Notes: generated by a model from the letters alone, not told the origin. A DNA stretch of 64,000 bases from Hofstenia miamia (GCA_004352715.1 SCFE01000110.1:375063-439062); one strand, 5' to 3'. Shown: positions 22,806 through 36,098, numbered from the stretch's first letter. Numbers and translations: made by a program.

Positions 22806-24307
22806 GTTGAGTGTGAGAAGTAAGTCGAATCGTGACTGGTATTTATTAGCACACATAGTTAGAGCACACATGAGAAATATTGTCCTTGTGAGCATGAGCT
22901 GAGTTACTGGAATATGGAAGTCTCGGAGCAGCGGATGGACTCTCGGCGACTGGATACCGCTTCATGCAGTTGCCCACTTCTATTACTACGAACTGGAGTC
23001 TCTTGGAGCTACCTAAACAGTAGTGGTTACTTGTTATGCTTATGTGGAACCTAATATTAATTCGAGTGCAAAGTGTATTAGAGACAGAAGGGTTCAACTA
23101 AGATAGACATTACCCCGCTTTGGAGAAACTGCATGGCCGCGTAACTAAACAGACCCTTCTAATACATCTCAGCCTGGGTGATGATTCTACAATAGACAAA
23201 TAATCGCTAAGTTCATGCTACGATAATCTTTGCTCATTTTGACCCAATTCGGTACACAGCACATCGAAATTATATAGATGTTGCTTAATCTGTAATTATG
23301 GACAGCTCAAACCTCCATTCTGCATAGCTTAAGTTGCTTGTATCAAATGCATGAAAAACTTTAGTTTTCGAAATGGAGGGCAATTGCTGATTTACCTAAA
23401 AAAACCTTTATGTTGTTATGGATAATTTCTTAGAAATATTATTATAAATGATTTAAAATTTGAATTTATTTTAGCAACCATATGTATAATAAAAACGTTA
23501 TTAAAACTATTTGATTGTCTTCTCGATTTACTGTATTTTGCAAAAATAACATTTTTTTTCTACATTTCCAAAAACTTGCCATAAATTCTAACCAATTTAG
23601 ATATGATGAAAACATTTATGAAGACAACATATTAACATTCTCAAATTCTTTAGTTCCTATAAAGAAGAAGAAGAACAAACTTTATTTAGGTATATTCTTA
23701 CAGTATTTAAAATAATGTTAGAAACAAACAAAAATGCATTTGAAATGTTGCAATTAAAGCCATATAACAAAATCAAATGATTGTTTTAATGCTATTACTT
23801 TCTAGGATGTTGATAGTTTTGATAACCTCTGCAAATTATAGGGAAATGAATGGCATAGCTTTTAACTTTATGGTTTTCACGCTCAAGTATTGACCATTTC
23901 AGGTAGAACTGCTCCCCAATCAATACAGATCTGAGAAAATTGAGGACCAATCTGGTTTCCGATTAACTCCATTGTAAAATAATTTCAGTGTTTGAGTTAA
24001 TATATTGCTGATTTAATTGTTTGAGGATCAAAATAACCAGAAAAGTAAATATAACACCTGATATGGGTTAAAATTTCTTACTACTAAAATTGTATTTTCA
24101 GCTTTGGCTTAGGCATACGTATGCCACGTACGTGACTAAATAATCAAATAAACTTATAAAAAACATTTATTTAAGAACCCATTAACTGTTTTATTCAATT
24201 ATATATTTTTAGACAAAAAATTGGAGACTTCCTACGTTTGTATTATACATTGAATGTTTAAGCTTCTGTTGAATACAGTGAAAACCACGGAAACAAAGTT
24301 TGTATCT

Positions 24308-24350
24308 ATAATAATAATAATAATAATAATAACAATAATAATAATAATAT
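24308..24350. repeat. AAT trinucleotide microsatellite
   Basis: A run of ATA/AAT units with one interruption (AAC). Confidence 0.9.
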
Positions 24351-25079
24351 ATGAACGGCGTCAATAACGAACATTAATTAAATTTCAAATTTTACATGAA
24401 ATGTTTTCTTGCAAAAGCTAAAGCGATATGTCAAGACATGGAACACTTCACATTTTGTATGCATGTCAAAGCAGTTCTCCAAGGCAAATTGTTTACTAAA
24501 AATCACCAAGCTTAAGAACAATCAATCCCTAGAATGCAAAATGTGACTAACATTGAAATATGTCGCAAAACAATGCAAAAGGTGGCCTCAATAACTTTAC
24601 AAATCCTGTCCTTTTAACATCAAGACTACGTCACAACTACAAAGAGAAATGGAAATTTAATTGAAACAAACAACAGTGCGGTGATTACTCACACGAAATT
24701 CCTTGAATAAGGTGAGATCAAGAACACGCTTGGTAAAAATCTGAAGTTCATAGTAATAAAAGACCGCAATTTCCACAAAAATGGGGTTCTTCCAATTGTA
24801 TAGAAATACTGGAAAACTCGGTAAACTAAACATGGAGAGAAGCAAACAATTACTTCATCAAAATTTCCAAAAATGTCGTGGTTTGGGGAAAACTTTCTAT
24901 AAAACAATATTACTTGATAATCATTGAAGTCTAGGCAAAAATAAATACGTCACAATAATTTTTGAGTTCATTGTTCAGAAAAGAGCGAATTCAAATTGCG
25001 GAAACGATGAGATATTTGAAAAGTAAGTAGGCGGAAGATGTTTATTAATGTGTCTTAATTTGATCAAACATCAATGATG

Positions 25080-25540
25080 CTAGTAAATTGAAGGTAGTCG
25101 AGAAGAATGTAAGTGTAGAAAATAGTATGTTGTTTGTATATCAATAAAAGATATTATTGAAGAAGTTGCACGAATGATAAAACTGACTCATCTAGCGATA
25201 GTATTTACATAACATTTCAAGGAGAGATCACTATCAATACTAAGGCCAACATATGTGACATTTTTTGAATAGGAAATTCTTTGTTATCAATATTGACACA
25301 AGTATTGCTAATTCAACGATAAGTAGAGTACTAAATCTGATTTATCAGTGTTGAGAGAGAGAGAAAGAGAAAGACTGACTTCTAATAACAGTTAATATTC
25401 TCGTATCATCAGCGTACTTTGCTAGACGTACGTCGTCATCAAAAGGCCTTGAGCTTAGGTAACAAATGTAAGTAGTAACTAAGGGGTTAGAAATTAGACA
25501 ACATAGAGGTATTTCCCTGTTACTTATGTACTTCACTAAA
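25080..25540 (-). pseudogene. Decayed LINE RT fragment
   Basis: The minus strand reads VTTYICYLSSRPFDDDVRLA then KYADDTRILTVI around 25400-25500, the RT catalytic YADD box in context. After frame changes it continues toward lower coordinates as NVTYVGLSIDSDLSLKCYV near 25230, the KYLGV-type block. No long ORF remains. Confidence 0.6.
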
Positions 25541-26812
25541 ATTTTTATTTTTGAATAGATTTAGAAATTGCAAAAATCATAGGATTTTGGATTGTAATCA
25601 CAATAATAAAAGCCTTTTATGCAATAAAATTCTTTTTATGTAATAAAATTATGTGACGAATTTCGTAATAGTGTTTGTAAAACTTGCTTGCTTGCAATAA
25701 AAAATTCTGCTCAGAACACAGGCTAGCCCGGGCTTGAATATGAAAATGCAATTCTCTTCCATTTCCACAACAATTTTAGAAACATTGTCACATCTTTCCT
25801 TAAATCTTAGAGCTATCTAGTTGTTAGAGCTATATGAGACTAGAATTTTACTGGTTTCAGTCCTCCATTGGATTTGGTTCCATCTTAATCCAATGAAATT
25901 TTCTTTTTCCGATAGTTCTATTAGTACCACAGGATGACTTCTACTTTGATTAATATTGGAAACTGTAATAGTAACATTCTGAAATTCATCGTTCACGATT
26001 TTTCATTTTTAGTCCCAGCTCAATGTTAGTCCCAATCTCATGCAACTGAGACCATTAAATCCCAATTGACTGAGTGGTTCCGTAGAACCACAATAATGAT
26101 TCGTAAAATTGACTACACTGTGAACAGAAATTGCAATTCAGTAAAATATTTGGTTTCGTTCAAACTGCTAAGGTGAATGTAATGGATGCTGTGAGAAATA
26201 CAAACCTGTATATTTCATATGTTTCAGCTACCTGTTACAGTGTTAGCCAATTTACAAATGAAGATCTAATAAAAATTGGAATGACGGCATTAAGGATATC
26301 CAGAAATATACCAGTTCAATTTAATCAACTTGCGACGGAAAATTTAGTAGAAATGACCAACACTCAGCAAGACATGAGGTACGGCGTACATCAAACGTTA
26401 CCCCTGTACTATGCATTGTTCCAGCAACAAATTCATTAGAAAGTGCAATATATGCAGTAAATTTGTAAAGAAAACATGTTAAAGAATCATGCAGTGGCAC
26501 TAACTGTTTGCTTTTGCAAACTTTGTAGTGTGTTCAGAATGAAAATTGAATTACTAAATAGCTAGTTCCATTCTTTGTCTCCACGATTGGTACATCTTTT
26601 CTTCCCGGTGAGTATTATTACGCATACAATGATGATGTAAAAAGTACGTCAAAATCCCCAGCTTAGTACATGACATGCAGTCAAACTCTTGGAAATGGGA
26701 GGTATTTATTAAACTTTTTGTTAATTTAATGGTAAAAAAATCTAATATTTGTGTTGCGGGAAGTAATTCATGAATTTGAAAATTTTAATTTTTAATTGAA
26801 TTAGCTAGAGTT
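25541..26812. other. No supported gene
   Basis: The frame at 26131-26439 (about 102 residues) has a fairly even amino-acid mix, but I recognise no domain and see no clear splice sites. A patch at 26010-26090 repeats TCCCA words, like the GC-rich MITE ends elsewhere in the window. Confidence 0.45.
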
Positions 26813-27265
26813 ATGACTAAAATAAGAGTGGTTGTGTTTCAAGCATCTCCTCAAGAATATGAATTATTAAAAAATCTATTAGAAAATGCTTGTACGAAAA
26901 GACAACTAAAAAAGATGAAGAAAAAGTCACCTGGTTCAAATTTGTCTATAAGCAGTGAAGAAAGGTCAATGATAAGAACACCAAAAAGCTCAATTATCAG
27001 TGAAGTGACCTCTGACGCCATTAAAGAGACTTGCCAAATTTCTCTGAGCGTTAACGATTACGATGAGCAAGGAAAACCCTTATATTTCACAGTAAATTGT
27101 AAGTGTCAATTTAGTAATAAGCAAGCGGGATTATACCGTGCCCTTCACTTAAAACTGATATTGCTTAAAGAGGATTATTGGCGAAAACGAGATGTTGGTG
27201 CGATAGCCTTACACATAATTACTTGGTTGCATAGAACCGAGCCTCTTGAAAGTGAACGTCTTTAG
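26813..27265 (+). CDS. Uncharacterised intronless ORF, 150 residues
   Basis: ATG to TAG, 150 codons, in an otherwise stop-rich AT-rich region. The protein opens with a hydrophobic strand (IRVVVFQAS), has a basic stretch (KRQLKKMKKK) near residues 33-42, a Ser-rich stretch, then an even, folded-looking C-terminal half (TCQISLSVNDYDEQGKPLYF, WRKRDVGAIALHIITWLHR). No signal peptide or membrane segment is apparent. I do not recognise the family. It could be a retrogene, a last exon or a transposon-borne gene. Its length and even composition argue against chance, but there is no independent support. Confidence 0.5.
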   Translation: MTKIRVVVFQASPQEYELLKNLLENACTKRQLKKMKKKSPGSNLSISSEERSMIRTPKSSIISEVTSDAIKETCQISLSVNDYDEQGKPLYFTVNCKCQFSNKQAGLYRALHLKLILLKEDYWRKRDVGAIALHIITWLHRTEPLESERL

Positions 27266-28519
27266 TTATTTAGACTCTTCGAATTTTGTAAAGTAATTTT
27301 TGTGCATTTTTATATAAATTGTAAGAACAAAGAATTTTTCAATAGCAGCTTTTACACATTGCATACCATATCTATATTGTATATTACAATTGAAGTTATC
27401 ACATATGATTAATGATAGTTTAAAAGGTTTTTGTCGTTATTTTAAGTTAATGCAAATCGAAGACAAATAGTTGCTTGTTAATATATCTATATATATATAT
27501 ATATTACAATGAACCAGAAATTGTCGAGGTATTTAAAAAATGGTCCAAGATTTAAATAAAACACAGTATTACGCAACAGTGCACACAAGCCAACCCAAAT
27601 ACAGTAAATAATATAATTTGGAAACAATGTGTTAAATAAATTATGCACTTGAAATTTTACAATAGCATCCTGTACCTTTCTAAAACTCAATTTAAGTTTG
27701 TCAATTTCAGGATGAAGATTGTATCATAAGTTTCAACACACCCAACAAAAAAACCGAAAAATAAGGAATTTTTTTGTCAAGGATCATAAAATGAGCCGAA
27801 TTGCCATTACTTTTGGACCCATACACGTGTCTGACACGAGCTTATTTAATTTCGTCAGTAACCCAGTTCATCATTGGAAACTCAATTTAATATATCGATT
27901 AAGAGGTATACCTTGACGCTTGATCATTTTGGAAGACCTTAAATCTAGTTCTCAGGAATAAGTTTAATACAAAGTAATGTATTAGTTTCGAAACCAGCCC
28001 TCAGAATGAATGAAAATTTGAAAGTAAAACATCGTTTAGGAATCTGTTTTTTAATAATTTAACCTTAATACACTTAAAATTTAATCCTTTTCAGTACCCG
28101 AAGGTTTACTATCAATTATATTTAAGCTCGACTATTGTCATTCCAATAGCGCAATTGATAGAGGTAACTACTGCAAAATGCAAAGAGTTTCTTACATATT
28201 CCTGTTTTCAATTGTTAGAATTGTTAAATCAATCTCGTACCAACACAGCAAAATTTACTGTTAAGATTGCGCTGTGAAATTCTTAATGAAAAAATATATC
28301 CTCAGCATGGGATTTAAAATCTATGACGTGCTATGCTCTAAGTCTCGAGTTTACCATGACAAAAGGAAATTTTAATGAAATCAGTTTTAAATCATTGACA
28401 AGAAACGATTGCTATTTATCGTATAAATATGATCATTAAAGCTGAGCTTACAGATCAATGCCTACTGGAATGGTAATTACCAAAGGCATCGAAATGACAG
28501 TTCCTCAAACTCTGCTGTA
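27266..28519. other. No supported gene
   Basis: AT-rich; a TA microsatellite lies at about 27484-27505. ORFs at 27487-27690 and 27719-27916 show no family content. Confidence 0.6.
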
Positions 28520-29262
28520 AGTAAGGCAGATTATTTTGAACTACCCTGCCCCATTTTCACGAGTTGAAATCTGCTCCATATTGACCCACACTTTATGTGT
28601 TCTACTACCCGAAAAATTCTGCTCCAAAAGCTACTTGTCATATCTTGTTACCCCATGTTTGTTCTATGACCATTATCATAGAACTACTTCACATCATCAT
28701 TGCCAAATATTGTGAATCATTACCGCCTAGTAAATACAGAATCATTTTTCAATTACCATATTTACTATTTCTACCAACAGAAATCTAATAAATGTGATGC
28801 CAATTCATATTAAACTCATTCTTAATTGCAAAAGGAAATTTAATTTTAACTTTATAAAACTTTTCATAAAGCTTATATTTTATGCCATATATTTATGCAG
28901 GGGTAATTGTACTTCTTCCAGCGTAATTGCAAAGTTTATTGACGAAAAATCAGATCAAAAAGATCCTGTTTGTGTTATTGAATATAATCAAATCAAAGAG
29001 CTAAAAATGATGTCAGTTCATTTTTTTAAAATTCAACTAAATTTCCAAATAAATCAAAATTTTATCCTGCAAGAACTTGAATGTAAGAAAATTACTTTTA
29101 CAATCTCTGATTGACAATTTTTTATTTCAATTTTTCTCAACTCAAAAGTTTATTTGTCTCACTTTTGCCCCATGTATACCCACTTTAGAAAGACCTTGTC
29201 CCATATCTGCCCCGACCTGCACCGCCTCACCCTGCCCCATGTATCGACCGGCTCCACGTTTA
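28520..29262 (+). mobile_element. Older hAT-like MITE, relative of 31144-31752
   Basis: Matches the reverse complement of 31144-31752 in order: CCCTGCCCCA near the start, TTCTACTACCCGAAAAATTC, TTATATTTTATG, GCAAAGTTTATTGACG with AAATCAGATCAAAA, CTAAATTTCCAA, CTTTTGCCCCATG with ACCCACTTTAGAAA, and CCCTGCCCCATG. It carries extra sequence around 28680-28890 and its ends are too decayed to read target duplications. The ORFs within (28794-29114, 29077-29286) are MITE sequence. Confidence 0.65.
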
Positions 29263-31143
29263 ACTCTTTACTGCATACAGAAGTAACTTTGGAAGCTCAG
29301 ATGGTTTTCTAAAATGCATATCAAACATCTTTGCTTACAGAGATATTGCTCAAGAACAACTGGAATGTCAAATTTGACCTAATTACTGAATAGGAAGAAG
29401 CTTTGTTCAGATACACAAAACAAAATACTGAATAAAAGCGATGTAGAGCTATCAGATTTATTTCACAGCAGAAATCTTATGGGATTACAGTTTGAGATTT
29501 TTGGAGCTGATTCGAATGAATGTGATGTACGCATGAATCAAACATCATTTTATATTAAACAGAAAGAGGGTTGTACATTCACAGAAACCCTTCATTTCAC
29601 AGAAAATAATGCATGTTCCTTTAAAAATGTATATTGCACATTGGTGCTAATAAAGCAGACGATCATGGGTGAGAACAAGGGAGACTTGAGGGGGGGGCTA
29701 AGCCACCTAATTCAAAGCAAGCTTTTTGATAAAGCTCTTCAAAGAATTCAACATCCTCACTAAATAGCAAAATCTGCTCACTAAAATCTTAAAATCTGTA
29801 CTTGCCTCAGCAGACGATTGATGCGATTGCAAGGCGTAGTTCAAGTTCGGGAATTCAATTATTCATCGATATTTTTAAGAGTACGTGATGAATGGCTAAA
29901 TTACCAGGCAGAATTCAAATGAAATCATAACTGCATTGATAAACTAGATGGAAACGTGCTGAGTTTAATGTTTACCAATATATACATCTTTTCAAATTGT
30001 TATGAGAGTTTTACATTTGAAATTAGTATGGAGTCTACCTGAAGCTGAATTCTATCTCTATAGAGGCATATTCAAACGGAATGTATGATCTCATGGTTGA
30101 AAATGAAAATCCCTACAAATCATTTCAGAAAACAATACAAAGGATTTGCCTTGAATGCCTACCACATGAATAACATTTGCATAAGAATGGCTCGTGAAGA
30201 TGCTGTCAGTGTATCGCCTATGATAAAATAGGTGGTGTATATATTTGGAACAATGATTCTGGTAAACATGGACGAAATATATTGATAAAAAAACTTAATG
30301 GTTATCACATATCAAATTTTTAAGCCCAAAATTATACTAGCAAATCATAAAAATTATAAATTATATAAAATTTTGAACTAACAATCCTAGAAGTGTATAT
30401 TTACAAAGGACCTCCTATTCATTGAAAATGAATAACAAGTCTTGATAATAACTTGATCATTGAATCATTTTAACATTTTCCAACATTTTTACAGAAATAG
30501 GTCTATTCGCAACTTTCGATACCTCTACTGTCCGGAGTTGCAAATATGCAACGAAACCAGAAAAACTAGTGAAATATTTACATGCTCAATTCAATGACGG
30601 AATACTATTTCTGTGGCTCCTTGATGTACGAAAAACAAATATCTTTCTGTGCTGAGGCACTGCAGGATTAATAGTTTTTGAATATTTGCAAATTTTCTTT
30701 AATTCTCATCAAATCGTACTTTTTCTACAAAATCAATTTTGACTACAACGAATATATTTAATAGTTAAATAGAATAAAGAAAATTACTACATCTTATTTG
30801 AAATGAATCAATAGTAATCTGTAAAATGCTTGAGTGCTCACTAGTAGGAATTTATAATACTTAAAAATAAATGTAACTGAAAGTTCTCAATTTACAATAA
30901 TACTTCTTGCTATTATTCTCAGCGTCAAGGTTTGGGGATAGTCAAAATTTAGTATAGCATTAAATATGCATAGCATTTACTCTCAGGATGTAGCAACAAA
31001 TGGCATTGAAATATAAACTCTCAAATCAAAATTTTCCCACCCATCAAAATATATTTCAGCTTTTTTCCGAACGATTACTCAATTTGCAGCAGATTTTGAT
31101 AATGATTCATTTTCAACTCATTCATTTCATTGCTAACTCATTT
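29263..31143. other. No supported gene
   Basis: AT-rich. The 94-residue frame at 29479-29763 has no recognisable domain; it includes a run of nine G at about 29690. Confidence 0.6.
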
Positions 31144-31752
31144 CAGAGATGGGAGTAGGGAGGGCCGACTCATGGGGCAGGGTGGAGCGCGGTAGGCCTG
31201 GCCGTGTATGGGGCAAGATTTTTCTAAAGTGGGTACCCATGGGGCAAAAGTGGGGCAAAAACGCTTTTTAGTTAAGAAAGATTGAAGTAAGAGATTACCA
31301 ATTTTAGAGATTATAAAGGTATTTTTTGGATCAAAGTTCCCTGCTCTAAAAAATTGGAAATTTAGTCGCATTTTGAAAAATTCATTACCCTGCAGTTTTA
31401 GCTCTTGGTGAAATTTGATTCTATTCAATGATAGCAGTAAGATCATTTTGATCTGATTTGCAGTCAATAGACTTTGCAAATACATTGGAAGGAGTGCAAT
31501 TGTCCTTCCATGAATGTATTACATAAAATATTAGCTTTATAAAAAATATGTCATAGAAAAAATATTTGGTAATAAAATATCGTAATTAGTTTTGGAACAG
31601 AATTTTTTAGTAAGTCAATTTGGGGTGGTAGAATACAAAACGTTGGGCAATGTGGGCAGATGTTAACATGTGGAAATAATAATGGGACAAGGCACACATT
31701 CTGTGGGGCGGGGCAGAACAATTCACAAAAATCCGTCCCACTTCCATCCTTG
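31144..31752 (-). mobile_element. hAT-like MITE with target-site duplication
   Basis: The left end CAGAGATGGGAGTAGGGA mirrors the right end (reverse strand CAAGGATGGAAGTGGGAC). Octamers actcattt (31136-31143) and attcattt (31753-31760) agree at 7 of 8 positions. Both ends are rich in GGGGCA words, absent elsewhere in the flanks. The ORF at 31138-31485 runs through it and is not a gene. CAGxGATGGG-type ends with 8-bp duplications are typical of hAT elements. Confidence 0.75.
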
Positions 31753-31760
31753 ATTCATTT

Positions 31761-34259
31761 TATACGCGTGTTCTATCTCAACTGAAGTAACTGGTAAAAT
31801 ACCAAAAGAACAAAATTAAAACTGGTATTTTTGCTTGTTCCGAATATCTACTTTTCGGCACACATTTTTCTGGCCGACATGTCCTGGATCGCGGTCTTGT
31901 ACGACCCATGTCCATCTTTGGTCCGCAGTATATATTTTAGTGCATGTCTTATGCTTTTGTACATGTGAACACTATCATTAACGACTACCGCCATTATTTC
32001 CTACTTCTTTGGACTGTTAAAGAACACAACATCTTTTCATCTTTATTTAGATGCATCAGGATTTACTAAGTTAATCACATGCCCAGTAAAATTCATATAT
32101 GCCGCCAAAGATTCATGTTGCCTAATTCGCTCATGGACACTAGGTTTTAAGTCAGATATATTTTTAAAAAAGCCTTATTAACTTGCAATAGCACCAAATG
32201 ATTCTTCCAACAATAAATATTTCTCAGAGTCGCTAAGCTATTCCCTATATTTATGTCGAGTACTGAGTGTGGAAGTTTGCTGAAGTTGAAGTCGGGTCAA
32301 TTGATATGCAATTTTAGTCAATAATAATATTTAGTTATAATATGTAATGTATTTGTTTCCATTCTCGAAAACAGTCATTTCAGTAAAGCAGAATTTCTTA
32401 TTATTTACATTTTTGAACAAATTGAAAAATATTATAGGCTATTAAACGGGCACGCATTGAAATTTAGGGTTCTATTATTGCTTGTACCATATACCTTCGA
32501 GCCCTGCCTCTGCAATTTTAATTTACGGCCTTGCGTATAATGGTATAATATTCTTCTTAGGATTAAAAAGTTCTCTTCAAAATAGCTAAGATTGTAATGA
32601 CAAATTACTAAATCTCCAATGTGTCTTTTATATAATACATGTGATTTGCAAACTTACGAGAACAGTAGTGCAAGTGTACCAATGATCGATATAATTAATT
32701 CAATTAAATAAAATTCCCGCATTTGTTTGTGAGAAACTTCAATAGCAACAGAATTTTGAGTTCCAAGTTTTATTGCTACAAAAAATTTCTAACTTAAAGT
32801 TTGGTTTAAAATTCAGGTAACTTTTATCAAAAACAATTTTTAAGCAATGCAAAGTCATATTATATTATTAAATTTAGATACAAGGAGAGTGAATCACATA
32901 AAATTTCATTCAGTTTATTTCGTTTTAAGTTTATCATAATACTTAGTTTATAAATGTAAAATTTTCTTGGTTAACAATATTGTGATGTGTATAACCTTGA
33001 AGTAATACTTGTAAAATAGTTTTATTATATATATATATATATATCAAGGTGAACTATAATTGAATTCCTGTTCACACATCACTGCAGGTAAAACGGAATT
33101 TGACTAGCCTATTATAAGAACCACGGGCATGTTCCATACCCAACATAGATACAATCAGCGTTAATGAATGACTTTTATAGCAATTAGCTTTAACTTCTGG
33201 TAATATGACCTTACAGCGTGTTATGTAGGCTTTGAAAAGGATATTTCTTTATGTAGAACATGATCTTTATTGTTAGCAATCTTTGTTACATTATTTTAAT
33301 TTTTTCTTCAAATTTCATGTTAAGGAATTTGATTAGTGCACATTTTTGCATATTTGAATCCTTCAAATAATTTCAATGATTTCTTCAAACATTTTCTTTG
33401 TTGTTGAAATATATTACTTACAAATACCGCTGCTGCATATAAATATATTGGAAAGATATATACTTTGGAATACGAATAACTTTTGTCTTCATTTAGATAT
33501 TTCAGAATAAAATATACTTTTCTAATCCTTAAATTGACCCATATAATATAATAGTAAGATCGTCGATGTACATTCCCAAGTATCAATTACTTCGATTACA
33601 TTTTTATTAAAATATAGCTTAGTATTCACAGCGTTTTTCAGACTTGGATTCTTAATGTTTTTATGAGCAATAATCATTTCTGTATTCTTCTACTCATTAA
33701 TTTTCAAGTTACTCTTAGTAGATGCATCGTTGATCTTTCCGATTATATTTTTATACAAATGCTCTGTTGCAATTGCTATGTTTGCAATACTTTATCAGGT
33801 TTTCAATTAAATCTTGAGTATTTTTAGAGACTTCATTGACACTTTCTTTTTCTAAGATAGAATTCCACTCAATACACAGAAGTTATTTTTTTGTAGATCA
33901 ATTTTTTTGGAGTCTGAAATTCTATATTTTTTTCCGTAATTTTGTTGCACATGTTACTTTGGGACTCAATATTAGGGTTGTATGCAATGTTGAAATTACT
34001 ATCTGATTGCTTATATGATATGTTGTAGTACTCCCTATTACTGAGATATGTACACTTACAATCCGAAATATATACGCACTCAAAAATACATAAAGCATCA
34101 ACATCTGACTTTAATAGTTTAATGAAACACATGCACCAAGATCGCAGAATCAATTTATATTAAGGACGAGAAACCTAATTTAAATACAAAATGTCATCAA
34201 ACTTATTATAATTTAATTTAATTAATGATTTGTAAATTTATATTTTTCTTACCAAACAA
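31761..34259. other. No intact gene; possible hAT transposase fossil
   Basis: AT-rich. Apart from the minus-strand coding-like remnant at about 31860-32290, no feature is supported. A TA microsatellite lies at about 33027-33045. Confidence 0.5.
31860..32290 (-). pseudogene. Coding-like fossil, possibly hAT/ZMYM-type transposase
   Basis: The minus strand yields KNISDLKPSVHERIRQHESL then AAYMNFTGHVINLVNPDAS before stops, and further on VNDSVHMYKSIRHALKYILR. The HxINLV pattern after a variable region recalls the GHxLNLV block of hAT-like transposases. The sequence is less AT-rich than its surroundings and broken in all frames. The family call is a weak inference. Confidence 0.25.
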
Positions 34260-34389
34260 TTTTGGTTTTATTAAAAATCATTTAGAATGTTGCTTATCTC
34301 ATCCAGAATTATGAACATCAAGTGATCCTGAATACATTCAATTTGCATTAGACTATTTATTTAACATCAATTTTGTTCAAGAACCTGAC

Positions 34390-35262
34390 CAAATGGATTT
34401 CCATAAATGTTTGAGGAAATAAAGAGAACAAGCAAATTTTCACCCTCTGAAAAGAAGCAATGCCGCTAATTTTGAAATGACAGATTCCAGAGAAGGTGTT
34501 AATGAGCTAGCCCAGTTTACTTCAGATCAAGAGCCAACGCTTTTTAACTAACTTGCAATTAGTCAAGTCAACCAAGCATTATTGCCCATTTCTTTAAACC
34601 ACAGCAACAAATTTTGGATGAAATGCATGTGAATCATGATAATGAAGCTCTTGAAATATTGAAACACTGTGGTTTAGCTTCTAGAGACAATTATGACAAA
34701 GAAGTTATCTGGTAATTTGCTCTTGAACTATGTGTAGGTGACTATTTGTATTCTGCTTCTCACAATGAAAATTTCTCACCATATAATGGCTTAGGTCGAA
34801 GTAGTATGAATATCAAATTTTGTTATGGCCATTTTTGTTCTAAATAGTTACAAAATTCCTTGTTGTAGAAGAAAGATGCCAAGTGGTCATGAAGGAATCA
34901 CATGCAATTCAAAATCATCAAAGCAGGATAGAGAGAAAATCTTAAGAAAATCACAGTTTCATTCAATATGACTAACAGATTGCATTTGGTGAAAAGTCAA
35001 TAGAAATTGGATGAATGCATTTACATCTATTACTTCCATGCTATTAACTAACAAAAATCAGAAACTTTCAGCACATGGCATGGCACAGCAAATAGTAAAG
35101 GAAATAAATCTAAATGCTGGTAAATTAGCATTTCCTCAACATGCAGATGTAATTGCAATTGCAGAATTTGGTCTTATCAGTGCTTCCTTGAATGAGGGGA
35201 TTAATCTTGTTTTTCAGCATAAACGGGCCAGCACATCACCTTGGGGAGATATTCTGGTATAG
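34390..35262 (+). pseudogene. Frame-broken unknown gene fossil
   Basis: Several protein-like stretches follow one another in different frames: SREGVNELAQFTSDQEPTLF near 34480, ILDEMHVNHDNEALEILKHC near 34620, and a terminal frame to 35262 including QQIVKEINLNAGKLAFPQHA and INLVFQHKRASTSPWGDILV. Composition is more balanced than the flanks. I do not recognise the family. It may be a transposon gene or a processed host copy; stops and frame changes show it is dead. Confidence 0.35.
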
Positions 35263-35483
35263 AAACTGATCAATAGCCGCCACCTAATGGTACTCCAAAA
35301 TAAATAAGCCTGGTCACTTCTAAGCAATTTTCGATCATACCAGTTGTATAAATATGTGAGAAGTTTACATGATCAATTACTGCAAGATCACCAGTTATAA
35401 CATCAGAAATTTATTAGCATTTATATAGAATAATTAAAAACAAAAGAAATTTTGTAACAATTTGGGATGAAATCAGTGATATA

Positions 35484-36098
35484 CAGCTCGGTTCATATTA
35501 TTAAATACACCGCTTTTTATACGTCTCAAAGATTTAATTGTTTTTGTTATTTTAACTAATATTGAAATTTTGTGTTTATAAGTATAAATTTCAAAAACTA
35601 ATAATTTTTTCCAAGATTTCACACTCTATTACAAAAAAGGCTTTAATAGTTTGTGAAGTCACCTTTCAAGTCAATGACACTTTGAATTCTTCTTGGCATT
35701 GAATCGATTAAGTTTGCAATGTATTTCGAAGTTGACACATCGCGATGCCAAACACGTATCACTTCAGCGATAAGCTCCTTTTTAGACGTGATGGTCTTGC
35801 TTTGCAGCTTCTTTTTTATTATTCCCCATAGGTTTTCAATTGGGTTTAAATCAGGCGCGTTACTGGGCCAATCCAAAACCGTAAGCCCCTCTTCTTCAAG
35901 ATACTTACTGCATACACGAGCTGTGTGGCATGGAGCCCAGTCATGTTGAAAAACTCCATTGTTTTCTGGAAACCACTCTCGCATTTGTATGGTCATTACT
36001 AATAAACACGAAAGCATATAACTGCTTATATTTAAAATTAATTATATCTTTAAAAACTAAATGAAACATATGTGTATTTATTAATATGAACCGGGCTG
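35484..36098 (-). mobile_element. Tc1-type deletion derivative, copy 1
   Basis: Ends CAGCTCGGTTCATATTATTA and (reverse strand) CAGCCCGGTTCATATTAATA are inverted repeats flanked by TA on both sides, the Tc1/mariner target. Only about 615 bp long: the 5' half of the transposase is deleted and the UTR is joined directly to the C-terminal half. Confidence 0.85.
35643..36017 (-). pseudogene. Tc1-like transposase, C-terminal half
   Basis: The frame encodes VFQHDWAPCHTARVCSKYLE then WPSNAPDLNPIENLWGIIKK and ends SMPRRIQSVIDLKGDFTNY with a stop. These are the second Asp region (FQxDxAPCHTA) and the PDLNPIENLW third-acidic block of DD34E Tc1 transposases. The HTH DNA-binding region and first catalytic Asp are missing, so it cannot act alone. 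The frame is otherwise intact, implying little time since amplification. Confidence 0.9.

Larger units (their letters stand above)
21841..25079. other. No supported gene
   Basis: Mostly AT-rich. 22300-23200 is less AT-rich and contains a diverged tandem duplication (22595-22800), but stop codons break every frame. An AAT microsatellite lies at 24308-24350. Confidence 0.6.

Noticed and set aside
22846-23097. Minus-strand 83-residue ORF in a less AT-rich patch
   Set aside because: No domain, no splice sites and no codon signal; it lies in a probable repeat.
28794-29286. Two plus-strand ORFs of 106 and 69 residues
   Set aside because: They lie within a MITE that recurs inverted at 31144-31752; neither frame is preserved in the other copy.
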